From contig VZDJ01000046.1 in assembly GCA_008694505.1 (NCBI GenBank), positions 983,100-1,047,099 of the forward strand: 64,000 nt of DNA, in the 5' to 3' direction. Position 1 is the stretch's first letter. Each line of letters begins with the position of its first letter. Source of the stretch: Cyanoderma ruficeps. Lineage: Eukaryota > Chordata > Aves > Passeriformes > Timaliidae. The notes under the pieces were generated by a model. It ran no database searches and was not told the origin of the DNA. It worked only from the letters and a program-made list of their open reading frames with translations. Positions 13,401-25,400 of this stretch are shown piece after piece. The position numbers and the translations under genes were made by a program.

Positions 13401-16400
13401 GTCATCTGTCCACGGCAAATCTCTCAGGTTAGAGTGACTGGGAGAAGCTGAAGGCACCCTGGCCACTGGACATGGGGATTTGTCCTTTCTTCTCTGCCAT
13501 CCCTGGATATTCCCTGTTCTCTGTCTGCAGCAGCTGTCACAGACTTCCCTGTAAATCAAATGCTGGTTAATAAGGGAACCTGTGACTATTTATGTGTGAA
13601 GGCAGAACTGTCACTGCCAATGGATGCCACGGGGAGAAGGGTGGCCTTGAATGACTTCTCATCCTTTCTCACAACAGAGTTTGGTGAGCTGGGAAGTGAG
13701 GCAGCAGAAAAGGAGCTGTTAATAGGGGCTGAAGGATCTCTGAAGAGGAAATCAGCGCTCCCTTCATTCAAGCTACCAAGCCTCATCCCAAAGGAGAAAG
13801 GTATTGCTGTGGCAGGAGCAATTGGTTTGTTTTACCCTCAGAGGAGAAAATTCAGGAAAGAATCACTTTTCCCTGGCAAGTTTCTCCTTGACTCCATCAG
13901 GAACATTTTCTGAGGTCATGTTACTGTCCCAGCATTCAGCAGAGCCCAGATAAACAGTGGGAAGGGCAGTTGTGGGAGGCTGGCAGTCCCTGTCCCTGGC
14001 CACTGTGGAGAAAACCCCTGGAGAAACAGAAGAGAACCTGAGTTGCCCCTTTCCCATGGAGAGAGGAGCAGATTTGATGCTCAACAGGGCTTTTTCTTCT
14101 TCAATTTCCATCTTTCATGTCTCCTTCTCTCTTCTTGTGTTGTCTTGATCACAGAATCATTTAGTTGGCAAGGACCTCTAAGTTTACTGAGTCCAACCAT
14201 TAACCCAGCACTGCCAAGGCCACCACTAAACCATGTCCCCAAGTGCCACACATCTGTTAAATCCCTCCAGGGATGGCAACTCCCTGGGCATCCTCCTCCG
14301 GTCCTTGACAACACTTTGCATGAAGATATTTTTTCTAATATCCAAACTAAACCTCCCTTGGGGCAACTGGAGGCCACTTCCTCTGGTCCTGTTTGATCCC
14401 CTCATCCTTGAAATCCCATAATTCAGTTTTGCCCCTATTTGATCCCCTCATCCTTGAAATTCCATAATTCAGTTTTGCCCCCACATTTAGGTTTGGCCAG
14501 AGGAAAACCCTTGCTGTGACAGGGTCTCTCTCTGCTCTGAGCTGTTCTGCTGCTTTAACAGTACTATGGCTGGGGAATGCAAATATCCTCCATGGATTTT
14601 TCAAGATACATTTGGATCTGTCACACTACACCCATGGGTGAACAAAGTTCCTTCACCTGTGTGCTCTGTGCCCAGGGGATCCTCCAAATGGTGGTCAAAG
14701 GAATGGGAGACCATGAACCAGAAAGCCTCCTGACCCCATTAAAAAATGTTTTCTGATGTCCTACAGGGGTTTGTTTTCCACAAAGCTCTCCAGGCCATTC
14801 TGAATCACACTGTCTTAGTTTGGAAAGACAGGTGTCTGCCAGGGAAAAGCCAGAGCTTCCCCTGGAATGGAGAATGTAACCCCCCTCCCTCTGAATTATT
14901 ATGATTTTGAAATTAAGGGGCTCTCAGGCAAAGATATGGGAACAGCAATAACAGTGCTTTTCTAGGAATATTAAAAATGTAGTAGTACAAAAAAAGCAAA
15001 CAAACAAAAAAAGAAAAATACACTAACACTCAGAGCACAACCTGACCCCCTGTTGGTCAGGGTGTTGGTGTCAGTCCAATCCAGTCCTCCTGCAGTCACA
15101 GATGTGGTTCTGTTGGAGCACAGATGATCCTGTAGAAGGGTGGAGTTTTCCTCTGAAGGTCCAGTGGTGCTGAGATGGGTCTGGTCTCCCTCTGGGAATC
15201 CAGTGCAAACAGGCTGTGCTGGTGTTCTGAATCCCAGGTTTGATCCAGGTAGGAATGCTGGGCTCCTCCCCCTGGGTGGAGCCTGTCCCAATGGGATGAT
15301 GGAATTGTATCAGCCCTGCAGTGAGCCTGGATGGCCCATGAACAGCAGATATCCCCTGGAGGGAGGATGAGTCCTGGAAGAGATAAGAACACTGCCCCAC
15401 CTGGTTTTATCAGCCGGCCATTAAGAGAAGACACCACCCCCCTCCCCTCCAGAGTTACGAGATTAAAAAAACCATCTTTTCCCTGGTTTCAGCAGATTGG
15501 GAATAGAATACATCTTGCATTTCAACCCCAGAAAAACCCTTTCCCTCCTCTCTGCAGCCCCGTCGTTCATTGAGGAGCTCATGGACCAGGCTGCGGCCGC
15601 CGGACAGTGCGTGACGCTCTCATGCCGGACGGCAGCTCACTCCTCCCTGCACATCAACTGGTTCAGAGGTGACACTGCCACCCCTCCAGAGAGTCCCTGA
15701 CCCCTGGGACAGGGCTGCAGGGAGAGCTTTAAACACTTTGGTATCAATTTGCAGGGCACTTACAGTCTTACAGGAGGCCAGCCTGTGATGAGCCCCGTGA
15801 AGATGTATCAAGTCCTGAGGGCTGAGCTGCAACCTCCAAGAGTGGCTAAGAATAATATTTCCCAGAACAGCTCCTTGAGTGTGTTTTGTAAAGCAAAAAG
15901 CTTTAATAAATGAGAAAACAGCAAATGATACAAAAACAGAAGGAGAAAAGCCATGCACAGATGTTAGAGAAGCCCTTACACCTGGCTAAAACACCCCAAA
16001 AAGCCCATAGCACCTCTGTGGTCCTACTGAAGTACCTAATGTTTTAGGAGGGCTTTTGGCTTCCAGTAGAAACTGGCTGCATTTCAGAAGAACAGCTACA
16101 GAGACCAACAGGTGCCTTTGGTGCACTGGGCCAATTACGATGAGGGATGAACAGAAAGTTCTGGCGCTTCTTCCTTAAAAGTCATGGGTGTAACTGAAAC
16201 CCCTTTTCCTTCTTTGGAAACATTTGGTGGGGTGTGGAAATGCCCTGCTACAACTTACCTCTCCCATCTGCTGCTTTCCAGATGGGATACCTGTCCAGAG
16301 CAGCAGCCGGATCCTCATCTCATCCACGCTCAAACACTTCCAGCTGTTAACGATCCTCTCTGTTAATGCTGAGGATTTTGGTATTTACACCTGTGTGGCC

Positions 16401-19400
16401 ACAAACTCCCTGGGCTCAGCGTCCACCTCTTGTGTCATAAGAAAAGCAGGTGAGAGAAGGAGTAGCTGCAGAAATAGGTATTTAAGTATTTCTGCCCCAA
16501 AAAATGTAACCTATCAATACCTTTGAGGTGAGATTTCTGCACATGGGTGCAGAGGAAGATCTGTCCCTTGCGGTGATCCACAGCCTGTGCAGGGTTCATT
16601 CCCTCTTCTTCACTCTCTATTTTCTCTTCTGGATTAAGAGCCACTCCAAGACAAAAATCTTACATCTTAATATTGAATTTAAATTAAGGATAGTAGGATG
16701 GTAAAACTGCTGTTCTACTAGCTGTGTGTATATATGTATACATAAAAAAATACATGTTTCATATATATATATATATAAAATATCTGTAGCTGAGACGTGC
16801 TGGCTGTAGAGTTTTGTATCACAGCAGTGCTGCTGTTAACCCTTGTGGGGTTTGTGCCTCCTCTCCACAGAGGTTCCCCCCAGCCCTCCACCCCCTGACA
16901 TCGTGGAGGTCTACAAGGATGGAGTGCAGGTGGTTTGGAAACCTGTGGAAACCAACACCCCTGTCCACTACACTGTCCAGTGCAAGACTGAAGGTAAAAG
17001 TGCTGTCCTTACGCTTGGCAAGGAACATCTTGGTTTGTATGATCTCTTCACCAGCTGGATATTTTATTGTTATTCAGAAACAGTTTGATGTGACTCCCCA
17101 GTTTAGAGTTAGGAATGGGATTCCTACAGCTATTGCTTAACCATCTAAAAGTTAGGGGTTGTGCTGGTTAAATCAGCCTGGGATTTGCATATTCACACCA
17201 AGGCTTTGCTAAAATGTGAATCAAACAAGGCTGCAACCAAAAAGTGAGCAGCTACAGGAGAAAACGCCTGGTCTGATACGCAGCTCTGAGTAATCTGACA
17301 AAATCAGGCACTAATGAAACAACATCATCCCAGGCTCATGCTTTCTGTACAGTCCCGGAGGAAGATGATTTATCAAACAGGCAATTTATCCTCTGCTGAA
17401 CAGCTGTGCTTTCTTTTCCCATTGATTGTGGAGGAACCCCAGGGCAAAGAGCCAGGACAAGATAACAAAGTTTGACAAAACTGCATCAGCCTTTCAATAT
17501 TCTTTTTTGAGGCTTGGTCCAGAGGCTGATGAAAGTCAGAGGATCATTTAATCATGGAATGGTTTGGGTTGGAAGGGACTTTAAAAAACATCTAATTTCA
17601 GTCCTCCTGCCACAGGCAGGGACACCTCCCACTATCCCAGGTTGCTCCAACCTGGCCTTGGACACTTCCAGGGATCCAGGGGCAGCCACAGCTTCTCTGG
17701 GAAAAATGTGCCAGGGCCTCACCACCCTCTGAATAATAAATTCTTCCTGACATCTAATCTAAGTTTCCCACAGTTTAAAGCCGTTCCCACTCATCCTGTC
17801 ACTATCTGCCCTTGCCGAAAGTGGATGTTTTTCTGTTTAGTTACAAAAGCTTTGTATCAAATCTCCAAGGCTGTTCTGCCTCTCCTGGGATGGATTTGCT
17901 GTTGTCATTATGAGTGTGATGCCCGATAGCAATTCCTGCTGCAGCCACACAAACACAGCCCTTCAGATCCAGCCGCTCCACGTTCCTTCACTTAATTCTA
18001 CAAACAAACAAACAAACAAACAAACAAACAAACAAACAAACACACACACACACACACCCCAACACTCCCTTCTGGATCAGCATGGGCAGCATTCTGCCCC
18101 TTCCCTCTGGAGCTGGTGTGAGTCACTTTCCCTCTCAACACCACTTTCTTCATCATTATTCCTTCTGACACAGCTGTAGGAGAGATTTTGGGGAGGATAC
18201 AAACACAAGTCCTTCCAATTAGGAAGAAAAATGGGAAAACAGCATCTACAATTTTCCACTGTGTTCTGGCAGTTCCAGTGCATTTGGCAGGAACATTCAA
18301 AACTCTTCTCTCCTGAACTCAGGAGGATTAAGACAATCAGGAATAAATTCCTTGTTTTATCCATTATTTGAAAACAGTCTTTTCTACGCTGCTTCTGCAC
18401 GTATTTTTCTCTATTTCTAAGCTATATCTGCTCCTTCTTGCACAAACAGCCCCCAGTTCAACCAGTACCCTGTAAAATCATTGATACCTTGAGTTTGGGT
18501 GGGGAATTGCTGCTTATCCAACGGTTTGAGGCTTTTTGCCAGAGTTTATTTGAATGGAAGGACGGGTTTAATCTCAGGCAGTTGCAGGGAGTTGGGTTCA
18601 GCCTTGAGCACAGCAGAGAAACAGGGAATGCAGCATCATGTGGGAGGAATGCTGATTAAATGTTTGCTGGGGATTTTCTCCTTCCTAATCTTAGTGCCAT
18701 GAATAATGAGTCCAGAACATACCTACAATTCCAGTTCTTTGAGAAATCATCTGAGTTTCGTAAAAGCTGAGTAAAACTGCCCATGTTTCAAACACTGGGT
18801 TTGCTGGGATGGTGTTAATGGATGGTTCTGTCCAGGAATCCTGCACCTCATGGTCTCAACTGGATTCATGACAGCGCCAACAAGGAAAAAAAATAATCGT
18901 GATTTATGTTTTGTTTGGAGTTCTTGATGTATATTTCCAGTAGAATTTGGTGGTATGAATTAGATGAAAGATAAAAAATGCAGCAAAATTTCACCACTCC
19001 TCTGGAACAATATTGGCACAGCTTGGAATTACCAGATAGAAACCAGCTGATTTTAGAGAAGAATAACACAGGTACAGCTCCAAAATTGGCCATGGTGAGT
19101 TGGTTTCTGCACATTCCCAGCACATAAGTAAAGCTGGTGGAAAAAAAAAAANNNNNNNNCCCAAATCTCAAAAAACCTCCAACCCATTGTGACCATCTCA
19201 AAATGAGTCCTGATCTCTTTTCTCTCTTCCCTTGGTTAAGATGGGGAGTGGACGACTCTTGCTTCTGACATCACCGACTGCTGCTACTATGCCAGAAATC
19301 TCCCCCAGGGCTTCATCTACCACTTCAGGACAGCCTGCACCAGCAAGGCAGGGATGGGCCCCTACAGCGAGCCCTCTGCCAAAGTGAAAATCGCTGGGAA

Positions 19401-22400
19401 GGATCAGATAGGTAAGACCAAATGCCAAGAAAACTTGGGGATTTTCCTCCATCAAACCCACTGCATCCTTTTAGATGTGGGCCCAGCAGCCAAGAGCAAG
19501 TGTATCAAGGCAAATTCTGCTTGGCTTAGGGTTGTTTGGGGCTTTTTGCATCTAAAATTAATTTCTAATGTTCTAATTCTGGACACAGGGGAATAGGTAT
19601 AAACATATTAAAACCCCCAATAAGATAACAACATCATAAACAATATTTAACTACATAAAATTCAATAATAGAACAAAAACCTGGGAACTGTAGATTACCT
19701 GTTGAAGACACGGTTTTGATTTGAGATTATGAGGAAATGGGTCTTGTACAATAAATGTTTTACTGTAGGCATTTATCTACTGATATAGATCTTGAACTGG
19801 TGAAAACTCTGGACTTGCTTATATTATGGACTAAATCCTAAATTCAGTAGTTAACTTGTCTATTCTGGTGTTTTCCATTGGGAATTACTGTCCTTCTGTG
19901 GTGAATTTTCCAGCTGTCTTTTGTCTCTGAAGTCAAGAAATCTCCATTAACTATTTTTGTCACCTGTCTGACTACTTTGTACTGCACACATGTTTTTAAA
20001 ATTCAGAGATCCATGGCCCCACAGCAAACATATCCTCATGGCAGGGGAAATGTCCTTTCTGTAAAGAAACAGAAGGATGGTCTAGCTGGAATTTCCTCCC
20101 AATGGAGAGGATCGCTCTGTAAAAATCATTTCACAGAGATATTTTTAACTCACCCCAAGTCCTCTGCTGTCCTTTTTCTCAGGATTTGTCATCATATCTC
20201 AGCATGTCCAGCTTTTCCAACCAGATGCTTTAAAGGGATGCTTTAGTGTTTCAGGGAGTGCTGGGACACAGCCACACGCCAGAACCAGAGTGACAAGCTC
20301 CAGCTGCTGCTCTGAAATGTCCAGCTCCGTGGACTTTCTAATTTTCTTGTCAGTGTTTTTCATATCCTGAGGATTTGTTGTGTGAGAAAACAGGAAACAG
20401 TGGCTAAGATGTTTGATACCATAGCACACCACACAGAATCCATCTTGTTCTGTCTGGAGTGGCCACACCAGGGAATTTTTTGGGTGGACAGAACAGAATC
20501 TGTTGCATTCCAACAGCAGTGGGTGCCACAGCTGGAACACAGAGTCACCTGGAGGAAGCCCTGCTGACATCAAGAGGTCTTCATTGACCCCAGAAGCTGG
20601 GTAGTTGTAAAAGCAAAGTCCTTTATTGCATCGTTAAAATCAGGTCTGAGGAAGGCATTGGTGTTACAGTTCATGCCAGTATGCAGAAAGCCTTCCAGCA
20701 TAAAGTCTCAATGTCCCAAGCAGAAGGATCTTTACAGCAGCAGTGACAGCACCTGTAATCTGTGTCCCCTAAGCGTGCTAGCATCCTCAAAGCAGTGCAT
20801 CTTTATTCTATTCTTAGCCAACCAGGCTTAAATACAAATTTTCTACAGTCTTGCTGGACCTATCCTAAGCCAAGATTGATGTGTGACAATATTTGTAATT
20901 TCTTGCACAAATTCTACGCATGTAACTCTACTTGTTCTATCTAGAGATGTTTAGTAAGGCTACATTGTTTTCGTTGTGTCTAGAGCTTAACTATCTTTGC
21001 AAAAGGCAATGCCACTGAACTTTAAACCAGGCTTTAGGCCCTTTTCTTATTAACTAATTCGCTCTCTTATTTGCTAAGGCACTTAAAAAATCCTCTACTT
21101 ATTTAAAACCAAACTTGCATTTCTACCTCATGTCCGTGTGGATTTGTGTGTCTTAGTTTCTCTGAAGGTTTTAATTCAGCCCTCACATCTTTGGACACCT
21201 CTGGGCCTGTGTGGATGGGGCTCAGCGGAATTTTGCATCCCCACACTCTGCTTGTCGTTGTTCACAGACAGCAGGGGAGACTCAGAGGCTCCAGTTTCCA
21301 CACAGAGCTGTTTTCCCAAGTGACTCCTGTCCCCTTCTCCCTGCAGAGCTTCGTGCTGCCACCCAGGAGATCCCGTCAGCTGCCCCTGAAGAAGAGAGTG
21401 AAGTGATCACGCCTCCTGAGCCCTTCCCAACCTACCAGACCTACGCCTTCCAAACCGAGATCAAAAGGTAGAGAATCCAGCTGAGTTCTCAATGACCCAG
21501 AGGGAAATCCCTCCTGTGATTCTTACATTCCTACAAAGAAAGGCTGAGAAAATCAGGGTTGTCCAGCCCTGGAGAAGTCATGTGCCCTAATTGTACCTTC
21601 CAGTACCTGAAGGAAGCCTACAAGATGGAGAGGGACTTTCTATAAGGGGATTTAGGGACAGGACAAAGGGATGGATTCAAATTGAAAGACAGTAGGTTTA
21701 GATTTGATATTAGGAAAAAAAAATTGGTCCCTGTGAGGGTGGGGAGGCCCTGGCACAGGTTGTCCAGAGAAGCTGTGGCTGTCCCATCCCTGGAAGTGCT
21801 CAAGGCCAGGTTGTTTTACCACCCTTACTGTAAAAAAAACCCCAACCTCTTCCTCCTATCTGGTTTAAACTCTTTTAGTTTAATACCATCCCCCCTTGTC
21901 CTGTCACAACAGACATGCTGGGCAGGGGGCAGCCACTTGATTGATCATTAAATGAGCCCAGACAAAGTTTCTTGTCCTTGCTGCACCAACCTTTGCAGAC
22001 ACCAGTCAGGGTGCTGGGATTCATCTTTCTCTGCCTAGAAAAAAGACACTGATTTCTGCTGCCAACAGGGGCAGTTCTCTTGCTCTCTCCTCTCTCTCCA
22101 GAGGAGTTAAGCTCTCACTCCTGTAATTTAAAGTGACTGTACAACTGTACACTTTAAAGACACAGGAGGACGTGCAAACTCTGACAGCAGATGCAACAGC
22201 TCCCCACCAGGCAGAGAGGAAAACCAGCCTGGGATCCTGGTGGTTTTAAAGAACAGAAGAGAAGCTTAACGTGCCTTTCGTGTTCCTTTTTACCAGGGGC
22301 CGGTTCAGCATCGTCCGGCAGTGCCGGGAGAAGGTGAGCGGCAAGGCTTTGGCCGCCAAAATCATCCCTTACTGGCAGGAGGACAAGCAGGCCGTGCTGC

Positions 22401-25400
22401 TGGAGTACCAGGTGCTGAGGAAGCTCCACCACACCAACATAGCCCAGCTGAAAGGCGCCTACGTCAGCCCCCGGCACCTGGTGCTGATCCAGGAGATGTG
22501 TGTGGGGCCAGAGCTGCTCCACTCCTTGGCCTTACGGTAAGAACAAGAGGGAAGAGTTTCCCAGTCAGGGCTGATGTTGGGAGGAAGATACTGATACAGG
22601 CTCATGTCGCTAGCCGAGGCTGGGTGTGTCCCACTTTAGGGGCAGAAAGAGAGCAGGCCAGAGGCATCGCAGTGAGGGGACAAACTCTTTTACTTTATTT
22701 ACAATTTAACTCCTTTATACATTTGTACAGAGGTCCAGAGATTGGCTACAGAGGTGGCCACCTCTTAACCTGGATGGTGGACATCACCATCAATCAATTC
22801 TTCTCTCAGAGGAGAAGAATGCAAACATTCTAAGAATAAACATTGTTTACAGAAGGCTACGTGAGAAAACTTCTGCACAGAGACAGGCAGAAAAACTCAG
22901 GGCAAGCGGCTCACACGTGGCCAGGGTGTAATGAGCCCCGTGAAGATGTATCAAATCTGAGGGCTGACCTGCAGCCTCCCAGAGTGGCTTAATAATATTG
23001 CCAGATGCTTCCTTGGGTGTGCTTTGTAAAGCAAAGGTTTTAATAAGAGAGAAAATAACAAACAATACAGAAAGAAAAGAGCAAAAGGTGTGTGTAGGGG
23101 CCAGAGGAGAATCTGACACCTGACTAGACACCCCAAAAAGCACTGAACACCTCTGTGCCCCTTCTTAAATACTTAATGTTTTAGGAGGGTAAATTTGGTG
23201 TGCTGCCAATAGAAACTAGCTACATTTCTGAGGAACAGATAAAGAGACCGATCAGTGTTTTTATCCTGGCATTGAGCCAATTACTGTCAGGAAAACAAGG
23301 AGGTTTCTGGCGTTCTTCCTTTACAAGATCCTGTGGTGAAACTGGAACCTTTTTCCTTCTATAGACTCATTTGCTTGGTGCAGTGCACAAGTTACCTGTT
23401 GCTTTCTCCTGACATCATCCCTCTCCATCTGCTCCAGTGTGCTGTCATTACACACAGGATTTGTAAAGCATTTTTTCTGCATCTACTCGTGAGATTAAAA
23501 AAAAAAAATCCTTGAGTTCCCTGCAGTGGGACAACTCAGAGCCACCCAGCTGAGATGCTGAAAGCAGTTTATAGTGGTTGATATGAAACTCTGTCTGCCA
23601 CAATGTGACACCTGAAGGGTTTCCTTTACACCACCACCTGTTAACCCCAACACCATAACATGGAGGTTACTGTGGGTCAGGAAGATCCATTGTTTCTTGT
23701 TGGATTATGGTTTGTTTTTTTTTTTTTACTTAGAGATGGGGTAACTGAGAGGTGTTTTAAAAACTTTTATTCCATTTTCAGTCTCATGTGAAGGATGAGA
23801 CAGTACAGATGTTATAATTCGTGCCATCACAATCAGAAGCCAAACTATTTCATAATTACAATCCATTTATAAGCATTTTTGGCCTATCAGCTTTTGCCAC
23901 ACAATGCTGTTAATGCCTTAAAGCCAATCACCTAAAATTACCCCTTGTGGGACCTACCACAATACACCTTTCATAGCTCTATTTCTCCAAAATATCCAGT
24001 CTTATTTGCAAGGCCACCCTTTGAAACTTGTTTCTAGTTCCATTTCTCTCTCAACAACGTCTGTCCTATCCCATGGCATTTCTAAGTCAGCATTTCTTAT
24101 CTCAAAGTTTGCACAAAGATGCACACTGTGTGAGCCTTCTGTCAGGCTTTGAGAATTCTCTACAAACCCATTTCCCACAGTTTCTCACAATGGCAGAAAA
24201 CAGATCTGCTGAAATCCTCTGATTAAAAAAGAGGCAACTGTGGGCATCAAATCTGTTTTCTCTCTTTTAGCTCTACAACATCCTGAACTTGTTGCACCTG
24301 TAAACCTGACTCACAGGGTGGACCAGCTCCACACAGAGCTGATTTGCTAAACTAGAGTTGTTTCTTCTTGACTCTCAGGGGTCTGATGGGATCAGACACC
24401 CAGGGGAGGGTGACAGTGGGTGCAGAAAGGCGTTTTTGGGCATGCAGACAGGACACCTGTGTTTTCTATCCCTTTTCTCCCACCAGGACATCGTACTCAG
24501 AGGTGGAGGTCCGAGACTACCTATGGCAGATCCTCAGTGCCACCGAGTACCTCCATGCACACAACATCCTGCACCTGGACCTCAGGTCAGAGAACATGAT
24601 CATCACCGAGCCCAACCTGCTGAAGCTCCTGGATTTTGGGAACGCACAGTTCTACACACCGGACAAATTTATTACCATGGACAAATGCTCAGACTATGTG
24701 GAAACCATGGGTGAGTAGAGCTCAGTCGCAGCCACTTGGGGCTGATCTGCAACCTGGGATAAACAGAAAGACACAAACATTGGTCAAGGCAGCAGGGGGT
24801 GCCAGCAAGAAAAGCCTCCCAGGTGCTGCTCTCAGTGACAGTGTGAGTTTGTGGGAGCAGTGAGTGGTGACAGCTGTCCCACTGCAGACCACAGGGACAG
24901 ACCTCACAGCAACCCCACTCTGGCTGGCATCCATGTGTCCATTTACCCAGGGATTCAGCATTGTTGCCATCTGCCCAGAGGTTCTCTCATGGTTTCACTG
25001 CAATCAGCATCCATGTGGGAGCTCCTTAACCAGCTCCCTGTCCTGGGAGTTGCCTCTTCTTCCATCTTGGGAAGGCAGCAAAGCATAAAAGTGCCTTTGT
25101 GCTGCTCTCAGTGTGTTGGAGAGGAGCTTGCCTCACACCAGTTTGCTTTTCCAGCTCCAGAACTGCTGACAGAGCAAGGAGCCCTTCCCCAGACTGATAT
25201 TTGGTCCATCGGAATCACAGCCTTCATCATGTGAGTCAGTTAATTGTTCCCTACCCTGTGAGTGGCTTTAGAATCACAATTTCAGGGAGTTAATCTCAGC
25301 TGTGCTCCTCCTTTGGCTATGCCATGAAAAGCTGGGGGATGGAAGGGATGGATGGGCAACCTGTGCCAGGGCCTCAATGCCCTCACAGGGAAGAATTTCT

